A stretch of 64,000 bases of DNA. It comes from Thioclava sp. JE_KL1 (GTDB lineage Bacteria > Pseudomonadota > Alphaproteobacteria > Rhodobacterales > Rhodobacteraceae). The stretch spans positions 310,001 to 374,000 of the forward strand of contig NZ_WBJS01000004.1 in the NCBI RefSeq assembly GCF_009296265.1. Reading direction: 5' to 3'. Under the pieces are notes generated by a model. That model was not told where the DNA came from, ran no database searches, and saw only the letters and a program-made list of their open reading frames with translations. Shown here one piece after another: positions 29,262-39,499 of this stretch (position 1 is the stretch's first letter; every line of letters begins with the position of its first letter). Position numbers and translations under genes: made by a program.

Positions 29262-29760
29262 CGGCGGCCACCTTCACCGAGATCATCCGGTCGGGGTTCT
29301 GCGGCGGCTCGCCGCGTGCGATCTTGTCGACATTCTCCATCCCGGAGATCACGCGGCCATAGACCGTGTATTGACCGTTGAGGAAATGGTTGTCCTTGAA
29401 GTTGATGAAGAACTGCGAGTTGGCCGAGTTCGGGTTCTGCGAGCGCGCCGCGCCCAGCGTCCCGCGATCATGCGGCAGCTTCGAGAATTCCGCCGGAAGA
29501 TCGGGATATTGCGACCCGCCCGTGCCCGCGCGGCCCGGATTGTAGTCCTTTTCCATATTCGCGTTCGCGACATCGCCGGTCTGGGCCATGAAGCCCTCGA
29601 TCACGCGGTGGAAGGCCACGTTGTCATAGGCGCCGTCGCGGGCGAGTTGCTTCATGCGCTCGGCATGTTTCGGGGCGACGTCGCTGAGCAGCTCGATCAC
29701 GACCGGCCCGTCCTTGAGCTCGATGATGATCGTGTTCTCGGGATCCTTGATATCGGCCAT
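29254..29760 (-). CDS. Cytoplasmic peptidyl-prolyl cis-trans isomerase (cyclophilin)
   Basis: 168 residues, no signal peptide. FHRVIEGFMAQTGD and ANSQFFINF mark the cyclophilin active site. The start ATG 29760 follows GGAGG. First of the two-gene cyclophilin operon, divergent from pgk; the gene behind it encodes the exported version. Confidence 0.92.
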
Positions 29761-29940
29761 TGGGTCCTCCATTGAAATTTGGCCCGACCATAGGAGCGAG
29801 GCCCCTGCGCGGCAAGGACAAAGCGCCGCAGTTCGGTCAGCCGTGTTGACGCGACCCATCGCCGCAGGCATGAAGAACGCAAGCCGCGGGAGCGGGCCAC
29901 ATTCATGATGGTCCCCTGCGCAGATAGGGAGAGTGATTTC

Positions 29941-31137
29941 ATGGCTTGGAAAACCCTCGACGAGGTCGATCTGGACGGCAAGGTCGTGCTGGTGCGCGTG
30001 GATATCAACGTGCCCGTGGAGAACGGAAAAGTGACCGACGCGACGCGCATCGAGAAGATCGTGCCGACCGTGCAGGACATCATGTCGAAGGGCGGCAAGC
30101 CGGTGCTGCTGGCGCATTTCGGTCGCCCCAAGGGTCAGGTCGTGCCCGAGATGAGCCTCGAGCCGCTGGTGCCGGCGCTGGAGAAGGCCTTCGGCTTCCC
30201 GGTGAAATTCGCCAAGGACTGCGTCGGCGGCCCCGCGAAGGAAGCCGTGGGCGCGCTTCAGAAGGGCGAGGTTCTTCTGCTGGAGAACACCCGCTTCCAC
30301 GCAGGCGAAGAGAAGAACGATCCGATGCTGGCCGCCGAGATGGGCGCGCTCGGCGAGGTCTATGTCAACGACGCCTTCTCGGCTGCGCACCGCGCGCACG
30401 CCTCGACCGAAGGCATCGCGAAGATCCTGCCCGCAGCCGCCGGTCGCCTGATGGAAGCCGAGCTGAAGGCGCTCGAGGCGGCCCTTGGCGACCCCGAGCG
30501 CCCGGTGACGGCGGTCGTGGGCGGGGCGAAGGTCTCGACCAAGCTCGACCTGCTGGGCAATCTGGTGGCCAAGGTCGATCACCTGATCATCGGCGGCGGC
30601 ATGGCGAACACCTTCCTCGTGGCGCAGGGCATCGATGTCGGCAAATCGCTGGCCGAGCGCGACATGGCCGACACGGCGAAAGAGATCATGGAAAAGGCCA
30701 AGGACGCGGGCTGCAAGATCCACCTGCCCGTCGACGTGGTCGTGGCGCGCGAGTTCAAGGCGGGCGCCGAGAACGAGACCGTGGCCAATGACGCCTGCCC
30801 GGCGGATGCGATGATCCTCGATGCCGGTCCGAAATCGGTCGAGGAAATCACGAAAGTCTTCGAGAACTCGCGCACACTGATCTGGAACGGCCCGCTCGGC
30901 GCGTTCGAGATCGCGCCCTTCGATGCGGCGACCAATGCGGCGGCGGCGAAAGCGGCAGAACTGACCCGCGACGAGAAGCTGATCTCGGTCGCGGGCGGTG
31001 GCGATACGGTGGCCGCGCTCAACAAGGCCGATGCGGCGAAGGACTTCTCCTATATCTCGACCGCGGGTGGTGCCTTCCTCGAATGGATGGAAGGCAAGGT
31101 CCTGCCGGGCGTAGCCGCGCTCGACCAGCAGAACTGA
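29941..31137 (+). CDS. pgk: Phosphoglycerate kinase
   Basis: 398 residues, full length. N-terminal [15 protein letters not shown] binds 3-phosphoglycerate; [24 protein letters not shown] and the nucleotide-domain [10 protein letters not shown] and [12 protein letters not shown] motifs follow in order. Converts 1,3-bisphosphoglycerate + ADP to 3-phosphoglycerate + ATP (and back in gluconeogenesis). I chose ATG 29941; an ATG at 29905 is in frame but its extension is atypical. It heads a carbon-metabolism block with the class I aldolase. Confidence 0.96.
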   Translation: MAWKTLDEVDLDGKVVLVRVDINVPVENGKVTDATRIEKIVPTVQDIMSKGGKPVLLAHFGRPKGQVVPEMSLEPLVPALEKAFGFPVKFAKDCVGGPAKEAVGALQKGEVLLLENTRFHAGEEKNDPMLAAEMGALGEVYVNDAFSAAHRAHASTEGIAKILPAAAGRLMEAELKALEAALGDPERPVTAVVGGAKVSTKLDLLGNLVAKVDHLIIGGGMANTFLVAQGIDVGKSLAERDMADTAKEIMEKAKDAGCKIHLPVDVVVAREFKAGAENETVANDACPADAMILDAGPKSVEEITKVFENSRTLIWNGPLGAFEIAPFDAATNAAAAKAAELTRDEKLISVAGGGDTVAALNKADAAKDFSYISTAGGAFLEWMEGKVLPGVAALDQQN

Positions 31138-31172
31138 GCTTCGCGCCCTGTGACAGGGCGCAGAGACCGATC

Positions 31173-31205
31173 GGGCCGGGGCTGCGAGAGCGCCCCGGCC
31201 CTTTT
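31173..31205 (+). terminator. Rho-independent terminator after pgk
   Basis: GGGCCGGGGC and GCCCCGGCCC form a 10-base perfect stem, followed by TTTT. It is 35 bases after the pgk stop, so the aldolase gene probably has its own promoter. Confidence 0.85.
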
Positions 31206-31279
31206 CATTTGCGCGTCTTTTCGCGGCGCAGGACGGCGCGCAGCGGCGAGGTCACGCCAAAATTCACGCCATTTCGCGA

Positions 31280-31293
31280 TGTTAGCGTCACCA
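31280..31293 (+). promoter_or_regulatory. Possible CceR (LacI-family) operator upstream of the aldolase gene
   Basis: TGTTAGCGTCACCA agrees at 11 of 14 positions with TGTTAGCGCTAACA, the motif I recall for the Rhodobacter carbon regulator CceR. It lies 68 bases before the aldolase ATG, a sensible position for transcription control. Confidence 0.4.
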
Positions 31294-31360
31294 GCGTTGC
31301 ATCGCCCCGGCGCGGAAACTATCCCTTCTGGCAACACCATATCCCGCAGGAGGAATTCCC

Positions 31361-32254
31361 ATGTCCAACGCCAAGCAGACCGAACAGATGCGCGAGGGCA
31401 ACGGCTTCATCGCAGCCCTCGACCAATCGGGCGGCTCCACCCCCAAGGCGCTGCGGCTCTACGGGATCGAGGAAGACGCCTATAACGGCGAAGAGGAAAT
31501 GTTCGACCTGATCCACCAGATGCGTGCGCGGATCATCAAATCCCCCGCCTTCACCGGCGAGAAAGTTGTCGGCGCGATCCTGTTCGAGCAGACGATGGAT
31601 CGCGAGATCGACGGTACGCCCACCGCCACCTACCTTTGGGAAAAGCGCGGCGTGGTGCCCTTCCTGAAAATCGACAAGGGGCTGGAAGCCGAAGAGAACG
31701 GCGTGCAGCTGATGAAGCCGATCCCGGGCCTCGACGATCTGCTGTCGCGCGCGGTCAAGGCGGGCATCTTCGGCACCAAGGAGCGTTCGGTGATCTCGGC
31801 GGCCAATGTCGGCGGCATCAAGGCGATCGTCGATCAGCAGTTCGAGCTGGGGATGCAGGTGCTGAGCCACGGGCTCGTGCCGATCCTCGAGCCGGAAGTG
31901 ACGATCTCGATCTCCGACAAGGACGACGCCGAGCAGATGCTGCTGGCCGAGATCCTGAGCCATCTCGACACGGTGCCCGAGGGCAAGCAGGTGATGCTGA
32001 AGCTTTCGCTGCCGACCGAGCCGAACCGCTACAAGCCGCTGGTCGATCACCCGAAGGTGCTGAAGGTCGTGGCGCTCTCGGGCGGCTATTCGCGCGACGA
32101 GGCGAATGAGAAGCTGGCCAAGAACACCGGAATGATCGCCTCCTTCTCGCGCGCACTGACCGAGGGCCTCTCAGCCCAGCAGTCGGATGAAGAGTTCAAC
32201 GCGATGCTGGAAGAGGCGATCACCTCGATCCATGCGGCGTCTGTGGCGGGGTAA
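31361..32254 (+). CDS. Fructose-bisphosphate aldolase class I
   Basis: 297 residues. The N-terminal [17 protein letters not shown] is the class I (Schiff-base) signature, and the catalytic Lys sits in [27 protein letters not shown] contacts the C1 phosphate. Cleaves fructose-1,6-bisphosphate to the two triose phosphates or runs backwards in gluconeogenesis and the Calvin cycle. AGGAGG 8 bases before ATG 31361. A 3' element and T-rich terminator follow. Confidence 0.93.
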   Translation: MSNAKQTEQMREGNGFIAALDQSGGSTPKALRLYGIEEDAYNGEEEMFDLIHQMRARIIKSPAFTGEKVVGAILFEQTMDREIDGTPTATYLWEKRGVVPFLKIDKGLEAEENGVQLMKPIPGLDDLLSRAVKAGIFGTKERSVISAANVGGIKAIVDQQFELGMQVLSHGLVPILEPEVTISISDKDDAEQMLLAEILSHLDTVPEGKQVMLKLSLPTEPNRYKPLVDHPKVLKVVALSGGYSRDEANEKLAKNTGMIASFSRALTEGLSAQQSDEEFNAMLEEAITSIHAASVAG

Positions 32255-32271
32255 GATCAGTTAACCGATCA

Positions 32272-32330
32272 GGGGGCTCTGCCCCCACTCCCTGCGGGAG
32301 TTCCTCCGGGATATTTGAACCAAGCCGAAG
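32272..32330 (+). repeat. 3'-end element, copy 2
   Basis: Hairpin GGGGGC/GCCCCC (32272-32286), hairpin ACTCCC/GGGAGT (32287-32301), GGGATATTT (32308-32316), then CCAAGCCGAAG (32320-32330). Lies 17 bases after the aldolase stop, same orientation as the gene. Confidence 0.7.
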
Positions 32331-32360
32331 CGGGGCGTCGGGAGGCGGCCCGCTTTTTTG
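32330..32360 (+). terminator. Rho-independent terminator after the aldolase gene
   Basis: GCGGG and CCCGC bracket a GC-rich loop and are followed by six T. Directly continues the 3' element. Confidence 0.65.
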
Positions 32361-32436
32361 AATCACAGGCGACCTTGCGGCGTCGCGCCGGGACACGCTA
32401 AAGCTGAACACCCCAGACAGGAAAGGCGCAGGGTCC

Positions 32437-33393
32437 GTGCAACGACATGTCGTTCTGTTTCGTCGCATGGCGCGGCCGCTCGCGCAGCGTGGGTCGGCCT
32501 ATATGCGGGCCGAGCAGCTGGTCGAATTGCTGAGCCCCCATCTGGATCCGGGGATCACTCTGTCTGTGCGCCCGTTCCATGCGCTCGTGATGCCGCCGAT
32601 TGCGATGCGCGCCGTGGCGCGCAGCATTCCGTGCGGCGCGCTGTGTATCTTCGTGAAATCCGCGGCAAAGCACCTGACGCGCGCGCATCTGGCCCCGCTG
32701 CGCAAACGCGGGATCACCGTCGCGCAGGATGTGGTCGACATGAAGCTGCGCCATGTGCGGCCCGAATTGTTCGACCTGCTGATTGCGGCCTCACTGCGCG
32801 GCCAACAGGCGCTGCGAGACCTTTGCGCGGACAAGGGACTGTCCTGCCCGGTCGAGCTGCTGCATCACCATTTCGACCCACGCCTTCTGTCGGTGTCGCT
32901 GCCGGAGCGCCACGCTTTCAGCTGCGGCTATATCGGCCGGGCTGACAATGCGATGATCCCCGAAGCGATCCACGATGCGGTCGAGCAGATCGACATCACG
33001 ACCGTCGAGGATTTCGAACGCGCCCTGCCTCGGATCGGGAGCTTCGCGCTGCATTACGGTGTGCGCCCCGAGAGCCAAACCGCGCATGGGGTCGAGCGCG
33101 GCTACAAACCGTTTACGAAGGGCTTCACCGCCGCGGCCTGCAACGCGAATATCCTCGTCAATCGCGATGTCGACGATGCGTTGGAAATGCTCGGTGCGGA
33201 TTATCCGTTTCTGACCGACCCGACGCCCGAGAGCATCACCAAGACGTTCCGGCTGGCACAGGACAGCTATGGCGGGCCGCTCTGGCGTGACGCGCTGGAC
33301 CGGATGGAGGCGATGCGCGCGACGGTCGAACCGGCCGCCCTCGCGCGGCAGTTAACCGAGATTATTACCCGCGCCGCCCCCCCCCTGGGCTGA
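32437..33393 (+). CDS. Hypothetical protein, possibly glycosyltransferase-like
   Basis: 318 residues starting at GTG. Not firmly recognised. The layout (an N-terminal half with GITVAQDVVDMKLR and ALRGQQALRD, a middle FSCGYIGRADNAMIPEAI, and a C-terminal part with FTAAACNANILVNRDVDDALEMLGADYPFL) suits a two-domain Rossmann enzyme of the GT-B type, where the late segment resembles an NDP-sugar site. The next gene, on the opposite strand, is a glycosyltransferase and the two coding ends overlap by 42 bases, so a shared glycan theme is possible. No signal peptide or membrane helix. Confidence 0.7.
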   Translation: MQRHVVLFRRMARPLAQRGSAYMRAEQLVELLSPHLDPGITLSVRPFHALVMPPIAMRAVARSIPCGALCIFVKSAAKHLTRAHLAPLRKRGITVAQDVVDMKLRHVRPELFDLLIAASLRGQQALRDLCADKGLSCPVELLHHHFDPRLLSVSLPERHAFSCGYIGRADNAMIPEAIHDAVEQIDITTVEDFERALPRIGSFALHYGVRPESQTAHGVERGYKPFTKGFTAAACNANILVNRDVDDALEMLGADYPFLTDPTPESITKTFRLAQDSYGGPLWRDALDRMEAMRATVEPAALARQLTEIITRAAPPLG

Positions 33394-34299
33394 GAGCGCG
33401 TCAAAATACGCCACCGCCTTGCGATCCTCGACAGGCGCGCGTTCGATCTCGGTGACTTTCTCCAGAACGCGCTTGCGATAGCCCTCGGCGCCGCCGAAAT
33501 TGATCGGGCCGCGCGCGAGTTTGGTCTCCAGCTCGGCTTTCGACAGGAGGTAGTAGTGGTTCAGCTGCAGCGGGCTGGAGGTGAAGAAACTCTCCTGCTT
33601 GCGGGCGCGGTTCGACACCACCTGCCCCGCCGCGTTGGCGGTGCGCTCGCCCATATCCACGGTCTCGAAACTATGCACGCCCACCGCGGAGATGCGGGAC
33701 GGGTCGACGATACATTTGAAGCGCAGGAGATCGCTGTCGCGGGCGTAGGGAACCGGCGCGCGGTCGGTGAAGGCGCGCGTCACCCAGCCCTCGGGGCGCG
33801 TGTCGTGGCCCGCATGGCCGAACATGTGCCAGGGCAGCGAGATGTTGGAGTGATCGCCATGCTGCGTGATCGCCTCCATCAGGCTCAGCCCGGGATCGGG
33901 GACGAGGAATTCGTCGATATCGATGAAGGCCATCCGCTCGAAATCGGCGCCGAAGGTCGTCACCGCATGGGCATAGGCCGCGACCTGCTGCGAGATGCGG
34001 CGCTCCGTGGCCGGGTCGTAGCCCGCCATGCGCCAGGGGGTCACGGCAACAGACGCCGCGAAGGGCGACGCGGCGATCTTGGCCAGCGTGTCGTCAGTGC
34101 AGCCATTGTCATAAAGAAAGACGTGGCGCGCGCCGGCAACCGTGTGGAATTCCAGCCATTCGAGGATGTAGTCGCCCACGTTCTTCACGATGGCGACGAG
34201 AGCGATCCCCTCGCGCCCTTCGGCTGCGGGCGGCGCGGTGATGCCGAAGAGACGCATCTTCTTCGACCCGACCGCCTTGATGAACCCGGAGATGCTCAC
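33352..34299 (-). CDS. Glycosyltransferase family 2/92-like protein
   Basis: 315 residues. GTG 34299 is chosen because AGGAAAGG lies 7 bases upstream; the frame is open to 34578 but the extension is Cys/Arg/Pro-rich and unlike coding sequence. IALVAIVKNVGDYILEWLEFHTVAGARHVFLYDNGCTDDT is the nucleotide-binding opening, and MAFIDIDEFLVP carries the DxD metal motif. The C-terminal FEGTVDMGE-like and SPLQLNHYYLLSKAE segments are usual in this group. It transfers a sugar from an NDP-sugar; the acceptor is unknown. Its 3' end overlaps the convergent gene at 32437. Confidence 0.87.
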   Translation of the reverse strand: MSISGFIKAVGSKKMRLFGITAPPAAEGREGIALVAIVKNVGDYILEWLEFHTVAGARHVFLYDNGCTDDTLAKIAASPFAASVAVTPWRMAGYDPATERRISQQVAAYAHAVTTFGADFERMAFIDIDEFLVPDPGLSLMEAITQHGDHSNISLPWHMFGHAGHDTRPEGWVTRAFTDRAPVPYARDSDLLRFKCIVDPSRISAVGVHSFETVDMGERTANAAGQVVSNRARKQESFFTSSPLQLNHYYLLSKAELETKLARGPINFGGAEGYRKRVLEKVTEIERAPVEDRKAVAYFDALSAQGGGGAGNNLG

Positions 34300-34577
34300 A
34301 TACGCGCCTTTCCTGCTGCCAAACCTGCCTAGCCAGATGCGCGCGCCGGGGCAAGTCCGCGCGCATGCGGGGCCACGCGTGCGAGGCGGACCGCTGAATG
34401 CGCAACCCGATGCACAACCCAGCGCGCAACGTCGTGCGAAATCTTTGCAGAATTGATCATCCGGGGGATTCCAATGACGAATCACATGTGACATGATTCG
34501 AGACACAGGGCCCGTCAGAGGCCGTGGCGCGGGTCTGGGGGACAGGCACGCGACCAGCGAAGAAGCGAGGCAGGACA

Positions 34578-34874
34578 ATGGTGATGAGACGCCCCACGAT
34601 CGGGCCTCTGATTTTCGTGACCGTGGCAGTGGTGCTGGGCGCCTATTTCGCCTTTGCCGCCGTGCAGGGGCGTTACGGCATTCTCAGCCGCGTGCAGATC
34701 GAAGCGGAGATCGACGCCAAGCGCGCCGAGCGCGATGCGCTGCGCGCCAAGGTCGACCGGATGGCCAATCTGACCCATCGCCTGTCCGACGATTACCTCG
34801 ATCTGGACCTCCTCGACAGCCGGGCGCGCGAAGTGCTGGGCGCGATGCGCTCGGACGAGATCGTGATCCGCTGA
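34578..34874 (+). CDS. ftsB: Septum formation initiator, FtsB/DivIC family
   Basis: 98 residues: a short cytoplasmic tip, one membrane helix (GPLIFVTVAVVLGAYFAFAAVQG), then a coiled coil (IEAEIDAKRAERDALRAKVDRMANL) in the periplasm. This is the FtsB plan: it joins FtsL and FtsQ in the divisome. The start could be ATG 34578 or ATG 34584; AGGA lies just upstream. The gene precedes the pdh operon, a common Rhodobacterales arrangement. Confidence 0.88.
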   Translation: MVMRRPTIGPLIFVTVAVVLGAYFAFAAVQGRYGILSRVQIEAEIDAKRAERDALRAKVDRMANLTHRLSDDYLDLDLLDSRAREVLGAMRSDEIVIR

Positions 34875-35010
34875 GAGGCTTCCCGGTCTGCCCATTTTCG
34901 CGGCACAAACATCGCTCGAAAACCGCCCCACCGGCCCTAGTTGGAAAGTGAACGCCATTCCTGCCCCGCGATACCGTGGAGTCATTGCCTTCGGCCCGGC
35001 ATTGCTGTAA

Positions 35011-35036
35011 GGAATGGTTTAACGCTAAACTATTCC
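35011..35036 (+). promoter_or_regulatory. Imperfect palindrome upstream of pdhA, possible LacI/CceR-type operator
   Basis: GGAATGGTTTA (35011-35021) and TAAACTATTCC (35026-35036) pair at 10 of 11 positions around a 4-base centre ACGC. It ends 20 bases before the pdhA start. The centre TTAACGCTAA resembles LacI-family operators with a central CG and the CceR motif. Confidence 0.5.
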
Positions 35037-35056
35037 GGCCAAGGGAGGTCTGACCA

Positions 35057-36082
35057 ATGGCAGCACGGAAAGGCTCGGCGAGCGGCGCCAAAGCGGGCGC
35101 GAATGTCTCGGCCGAGGAACTCAAGCAATATTACCATGACATGCTGCTGATCCGGCGCTTCGAAGAGAAGGCGGGTCAGCTTTACGGCATGGGTCTGATC
35201 GGCGGCTTCTGCCACCTCTATATCGGGCAGGAAGCGGTGGTCGTGGGCCTCGAGGCTGCGGCGAAGGAAGGCGACAAGCGCGTCACCTCCTATCGCGATC
35301 ACGGGCATATGCTCGCCTGCGGGATGGACCCGAAAGGCGTGATGGCCGAGCTCACGGGCCGCGATGGCGGCTACTCGAAGGGCAAGGGCGGCTCGATGCA
35401 CATGTTCTCGAAAGAGAAGCATTTCTACGGCGGCCACGGCATCGTCGCAGCGCAGGTGCCGATCGGCGCGGGCCTCGCCTTCGCGGATAAGTACAAGGGC
35501 AACGACAACGTCACCTTCACCTATTTCGGCGATGGTGCGGCGAACCAGGGTCAGGTCGCAGAGACCTACAACATGGCGCAGCTCTGGGACCTTCCGGTCG
35601 TCTTCGTGATCGAGAACAACCAATATGCCATGGGCACCAGCGTGAAGCGCGCGACCAAGTCGCCGGACTTCTACGAACGCGGCATCGCCTATGGCATCGC
35701 GGGCGAGGAAGTCGACGGGATGGACGTGCTGGCTGTGAAGCAGGCCGGCGAGAAGGCCGTCGCGCACTGCCGCTCGGGCAAGGGCCCCTACATCCTCGAG
35801 ATCAAGACCTATCGCTATCGCGGCCACTCGATGTCGGACCCGGCGAAATACCGGACCCGCGAAGAGGTGCAGAAGATGCGCGAAGAGCGCGACGCGATCG
35901 AGCATATCCGCCAGCTTCTGCTGACCGGCAAGCATGCGACCGAGGACGAGCTCAAGCAGGTCGACAAGGATATCAAGGCGATCGTCAACGGCGCCGCCGA
36001 TTTCGCCAAGGAGAGCCCCGAGCCCTCCGCGGATGAACTTTACACCGACATCTATACCGATGTCGCGCCGCAGAACGCCTGA
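35057..36082 (+). CDS. pdhA: Pyruvate dehydrogenase E1 component subunit alpha
   Basis: 341 residues. The thiamine diphosphate motif runs [17 protein letters not shown] ... IENN (residues about 158-190); the phosphorylation-loop region [11 protein letters not shown] is also present. With PdhB it decarboxylates pyruvate and transfers the acetyl group to lipoate on E2. AAGGGAGG precedes ATG 35057 by about 8 bases. First of pdhA-pdhB-pdhC; spacing to pdhB is 14 bases. Confidence 0.96.
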   Translation: MAARKGSASGAKAGANVSAEELKQYYHDMLLIRRFEEKAGQLYGMGLIGGFCHLYIGQEAVVVGLEAAAKEGDKRVTSYRDHGHMLACGMDPKGVMAELTGRDGGYSKGKGGSMHMFSKEKHFYGGHGIVAAQVPIGAGLAFADKYKGNDNVTFTYFGDGAANQGQVAETYNMAQLWDLPVVFVIENNQYAMGTSVKRATKSPDFYERGIAYGIAGEEVDGMDVLAVKQAGEKAVAHCRSGKGPYILEIKTYRYRGHSMSDPAKYRTREEVQKMREERDAIEHIRQLLLTGKHATEDELKQVDKDIKAIVNGAADFAKESPEPSADELYTDIYTDVAPQNA

Positions 36083-36096
36083 GGGGGGAAAGACAG

Positions 36097-37485
36097 ATGG
36101 CAACCAAGATTCTGATGCCCGCGCTCTCGCCCACGATGGAAGAGGGCACGCTGGCGAAATGGCTCAAGAAAGAGGGCGACGAGATTTCGGCCGGTGACAT
36201 CATCGCCGAGATCGAGACCGACAAGGCCACGATGGAGTTCGAAGCGGTCGACGAAGGCACGCTGGGCAAAATCCTCGTCGCAGAAGGCACCTCCGGCGTG
36301 AAGGTCAACGACCCGATCGCAGTGATGCTGGAAGAAGGCGAAGACGCCTCCGCCGCCGAAGAGGCCGAAGCGCCCGATACCGGGTCGGACGCCGCCGAAA
36401 GCGACGACGAAGGCGAGCCCGCGAAGGCTCCCGCTCAGGCGAAATCCTCGGACGACGACATGCCCAAGCCCGACACCACGCCGGACTGGCCCGAAGGCAC
36501 GCCGATGAAGACGCAGACCGTCCGCGAGGCGCTGCGCGATGCGATGGCCGAGGAAATGCGTTCCGACGACACCGTCTTCGTGATGGGTGAGGAAGTCGCC
36601 GAATACCAAGGCGCCTACAAGGTCACGCAAGGCCTGCTCGACGAGTTCGGCGACCGCCGCGTGATCGACACCCCGATCACCGAGCATGGCTTTGCCGGTC
36701 TCGGCGTCGGCGCGGCCTTTGGCGGCCTGCGCCCGATCGTCGAATTCATGACCTTCAACTTCGCCATGCAGGCGATGGACCAGATCATCAACTCGGCAGC
36801 GAAGACGCTCTACATGTCGGGCGGCCAGATGGGCGCACCGATGGTGTTCCGAGGCCCGAACGGCGCGGCAGCCCGCGTGGCGGCTCAGCACAGCCAGGAT
36901 TACGGCGCATGGTATGCCCATGTTCCGGGTCTGAAAGTCGTGCAGCCCTATTCGGCGGCCGATGCGAAAGGCCTACTGAAATCGGCGATCCGTGACCCGA
37001 ACCCGGTGATCTTCCTCGAAAACGAGATCCTTTACGGGCGTTCGTTCGAGGTGCCGGATCTGGAGGACTTCACCATCCCCTTCGGCAAGGCGAAAATCTG
37101 GCGCGAAGGGTCGGATGTCACCATCGTCAGCTGGGGCATCGGCATGAGCCACGCTCTGGAGGCCGCCGACAAGCTCGAGAAAGAGGGCATCGACGCGGAA
37201 GTGATCGACCTGCGCACCCTGCGCCCGGTGGATTACGACACGGTGCTCGCCTCGGTGCGCAAGACCAACCGCTGCGTGACCGTCGAGGAAGGCTTCCCCG
37301 TGGCAAGCTTCGGCAACCACCTGTCGGCCGTGATCATGGAGCGCGCCTTCGACTGGCTCGACGCGCCGGTGATCAACTGCACCGGCAAGGACGTGCCCAT
37401 GCCCTACGCGGCCAACCTCGAGAAAATGGCGCTCGTGACCTCGGACGAGGTCGTCGATGCGGTCAAAAAAGTCACCTACCGGTAA
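36097..37485 (+). CDS. pdhB: Pyruvate dehydrogenase E1 component subunit beta with N-terminal lipoyl domain
   Basis: 462 residues, longer than the usual 330 because a lipoyl domain (1-80, lipoyl Lys in [10 protein letters not shown]) is fused at the N terminus, followed by an acidic/Ala-rich linker (to about 130). The transketolase-like core then begins [14 protein letters not shown] and includes [16 protein letters not shown]. The lipoyl domain is nearly identical to that of E2 in the next gene. This extra lipoyl domain is known in alphaproteobacterial E1-beta. Confidence 0.96.
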   Translation: MATKILMPALSPTMEEGTLAKWLKKEGDEISAGDIIAEIETDKATMEFEAVDEGTLGKILVAEGTSGVKVNDPIAVMLEEGEDASAAEEAEAPDTGSDAAESDDEGEPAKAPAQAKSSDDDMPKPDTTPDWPEGTPMKTQTVREALRDAMAEEMRSDDTVFVMGEEVAEYQGAYKVTQGLLDEFGDRRVIDTPITEHGFAGLGVGAAFGGLRPIVEFMTFNFAMQAMDQIINSAAKTLYMSGGQMGAPMVFRGPNGAAARVAAQHSQDYGAWYAHVPGLKVVQPYSAADAKGLLKSAIRDPNPVIFLENEILYGRSFEVPDLEDFTIPFGKAKIWREGSDVTIVSWGIGMSHALEAADKLEKEGIDAEVIDLRTLRPVDYDTVLASVRKTNRCVTVEEGFPVASFGNHLSAVIMERAFDWLDAPVINCTGKDVPMPYAANLEKMALVTSDEVVDAVKKVTYR

Positions 37486-37497
37486 GGGGATAGCGCA

Positions 37498-38868
37498 ATG
37501 GCAACCCAGATTTTGATGCCCGCCCTGTCGCCCACGATGGAGGAAGGCACGCTCGCGAAATGGCTCGTGAAAGAGGGGGACGAAGTCTCCTCGGGCGACA
37601 TCATCGCGGAGATCGAGACTGACAAGGCCACGATGGAATTCGAGGCTGTGGATGAGGGCGTGATCGGCAAGATCCTCGTCTCGGAAGGCACCTCCGGCGT
37701 GAAGGTCAACGACCCGATCGCCGTGCTGCTGGAAGAGGGCGAGGATGCCTCCGCCGTGGACGAGGCCGAGAGCCCCGTTCCCGGTGAGGCGCAAGCCGAA
37801 GCCGCCGAGGATGCGAAAGAGACCAAGGAAGCCGACAACGCGCCCGCCGAGAAAAGCGGCGCGAAAACCGGTGGCTCGAAAGGTGCAAGCGCCGCGCCGA
37901 AGACGGAAAAAGCGCCCGCCGCCCCGCAGGATGCGGATGGCAAGCGCGTCTTCGCCTCGCCGCTCGCACGCCGCATCGCCGCCGACAAGGGCGTCGATCT
38001 GGCCGCGCTGAAGGGCTCGGGTCCGAAAGGTCGTATCGTGAAGGCCGATGTCGAAGCCGCTGAAGGCGGCAAGGCAGCCCCGGCCAAGGCGGACGCACCG
38101 AAAGCGGAGGCTGCGGCCCCTGCCCCTGCGGCGGCATCCGTCTCCTCCTCGACCATCGCGAAGATGTACGAGGGTCGCGAATACGAGGAGATCGAGCTCA
38201 ACGGGATGCGCAAGACCATCGCCGCGCGTCTCACCGAGGCCAAGCAGACGATCCCGCATTTCTATCTGCGCCGTTCGGTCAAACTCGACGCATTGATGAA
38301 ATTCCGCTCGCAGCTGAACAAGCAGCTCGAGGGGCGCGGCGTGAAGCTCTCGGTCAACGACTTCATCATCAAGGCCTGCGCGCTGGCGCTGCAATCGGTG
38401 CCGGATGCGAATGCGGTCTGGGCCGGCGACAAGGTGTTCAAGCTGAAGCCCTCGGACGTGGCCGTCGCGGTCGCAATCGAAGGCGGACTGTTCACCCCGG
38501 TGCTGAAGGATGCGGAGATGAAGTCGCTCTCGACGCTGTCCGCGGAGATGAAGGACCTCGCCACCCGTGCCCGCGACCGCAAGCTCGCGCCGCATGAATA
38601 TCAGGGCGGCAGCTTCGCGATCTCCAATCTCGGCATGTTCGGGATCGAGAATTTCGACGCGGTCATCAACCCGCCGCATGGCGCGATCCTCGCCGTCGGC
38701 GCAGGGATCAAACAGCCGGTCGTGAATGCCGAAGGCGAGATCGAGGTGGCCACGGTCATGTCGATGACGCTCTCGGTCGATCACCGCGTGATCGACGGGG
38801 CGCTCGGCGCGGAGCTGATGAAGGCGATCTGCGAGAACCTTGAGAACCCGATGCTGATGCTGGCCTGA
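37498..38868 (+). CDS. pdhC: Pyruvate dehydrogenase E2, dihydrolipoamide acetyltransferase
   Basis: 456 residues: lipoyl domain (1-80, Lys in [10 protein letters not shown]), Ala/Pro/Lys linker, peripheral subunit-binding domain ([29 protein letters not shown], about 140-175), second linker, catalytic acetyltransferase domain ending with [15 protein letters not shown], which carries the catalytic His. Core of the complex; no E3 gene follows. A strong terminator lies 26 bases after the stop. Confidence 0.96.
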   Translation: MATQILMPALSPTMEEGTLAKWLVKEGDEVSSGDIIAEIETDKATMEFEAVDEGVIGKILVSEGTSGVKVNDPIAVLLEEGEDASAVDEAESPVPGEAQAEAAEDAKETKEADNAPAEKSGAKTGGSKGASAAPKTEKAPAAPQDADGKRVFASPLARRIAADKGVDLAALKGSGPKGRIVKADVEAAEGGKAAPAKADAPKAEAAAPAPAAASVSSSTIAKMYEGREYEEIELNGMRKTIAARLTEAKQTIPHFYLRRSVKLDALMKFRSQLNKQLEGRGVKLSVNDFIIKACALALQSVPDANAVWAGDKVFKLKPSDVAVAVAIEGGLFTPVLKDAEMKSLSTLSAEMKDLATRARDRKLAPHEYQGGSFAISNLGMFGIENFDAVINPPHGAILAVGAGIKQPVVNAEGEIEVATVMSMTLSVDHRVIDGALGAELMKAICENLENPMLMLA

Positions 38869-38894
38869 GGCCACGCCCTTCACTGAAAATGACA

Positions 38895-38932
38895 GAAGGC
38901 CCGGACCGCGAGGTCCGGGCCTTCGTTTATCC
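38895..38932 (+). terminator. Rho-independent terminator after pdhC
   Basis: GAAGGCCCGGACC and GGTCCGGGCCTTC form a perfect 13-base stem with a GCGA loop, followed by GTTTAT. Confidence 0.88.
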
Positions 38933-38940
38933 TCAACATT

Positions 38941-39375
38941 TTAGTCGCCTCGCATCTCACGCTGACGCATCGGCATCGCGTCGATGGTGGAGAACAGCGT
39001 CTCCGCGGAGATCGGTTCCGCGCGGTCCATCTTCACCCCGCCGTCCTTACCGATCAGCAGCATCCGAAACCCGTCGACCCCGAACTTGCCGCGCAAAGCG
39101 CCAGCCATTTCCGGTGTCGTGTCGGCGAGAATGGTGATGTCACGTTCCGAAATTCCCGCAGCCTGCGCCTCCACCATCTTGCGCGCCGCGCGAAACTGCG
39201 GATCGGTCTCGGACGGGGCGAAGATCAGCACCACGCGGCGATCCCAGCGATACGGCGCGAGGTCGCTTTGATCCGCTGGCAGCGTCTGAAAGTCGACACT
39301 CGCGCTGGCACTGGCAAGTCCCGCCGGCGCGCAAACGAGAAGGGCCGCGAGCCCGGTCATCCAAATCGGTTTCAT
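38941..39375 (-). CDS. DUF4174 domain-containing exported protein
   Basis: 144 residues. AGGAGAG precedes ATG 39375. A signal peptide (WMTGLAALLVCAPAGLASASA) is followed by a thioredoxin-like domain: LAPYRWDRRVVLIFAPSETDPQFRAARKMVEAQA, ERDITIL and GFRMLLIGKDGGVKM. This is the DUF4174 pattern, with no CxxC motif. A periplasmic role of unknown kind. Confidence 0.82.
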   Translation of the reverse strand: MKPIWMTGLAALLVCAPAGLASASASVDFQTLPADQSDLAPYRWDRRVVLIFAPSETDPQFRAARKMVEAQAAGISERDITILADTTPEMAGALRGKFGVDGFRMLLIGKDGGVKMDRAEPISAETLFSTIDAMPMRQREMRGD

Positions 39376-39453
39376 GTCGCTCTCCTGTGATCTGTCACGA
39401 GAGCTACGCCCTGCGCCCCGGCCAGGGTTCACTTTAGCCAGGTGCCAGACATG

Positions 39454-39477
39454 AAAAAAGCGGGGCCGAAGCCCCGC
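39454..39477 (-). terminator. Rho-independent terminator after cysE
   Basis: Minus strand GCGGGGC-TTCG-GCCCCGC followed by TTTTTT, 23 bases after the cysE stop. Confidence 0.9.
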
Positions 39478-39499
39478 CTGTCTATTCTATGAGATGCGC

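Noticed and set aside
34479-34499. Nested palindromes GAATCA/TGATTC and TCACATGTGA before ftsB
   Set aside because: Short and not matched to a known regulator site; it may be an operator but there is too little to call it.
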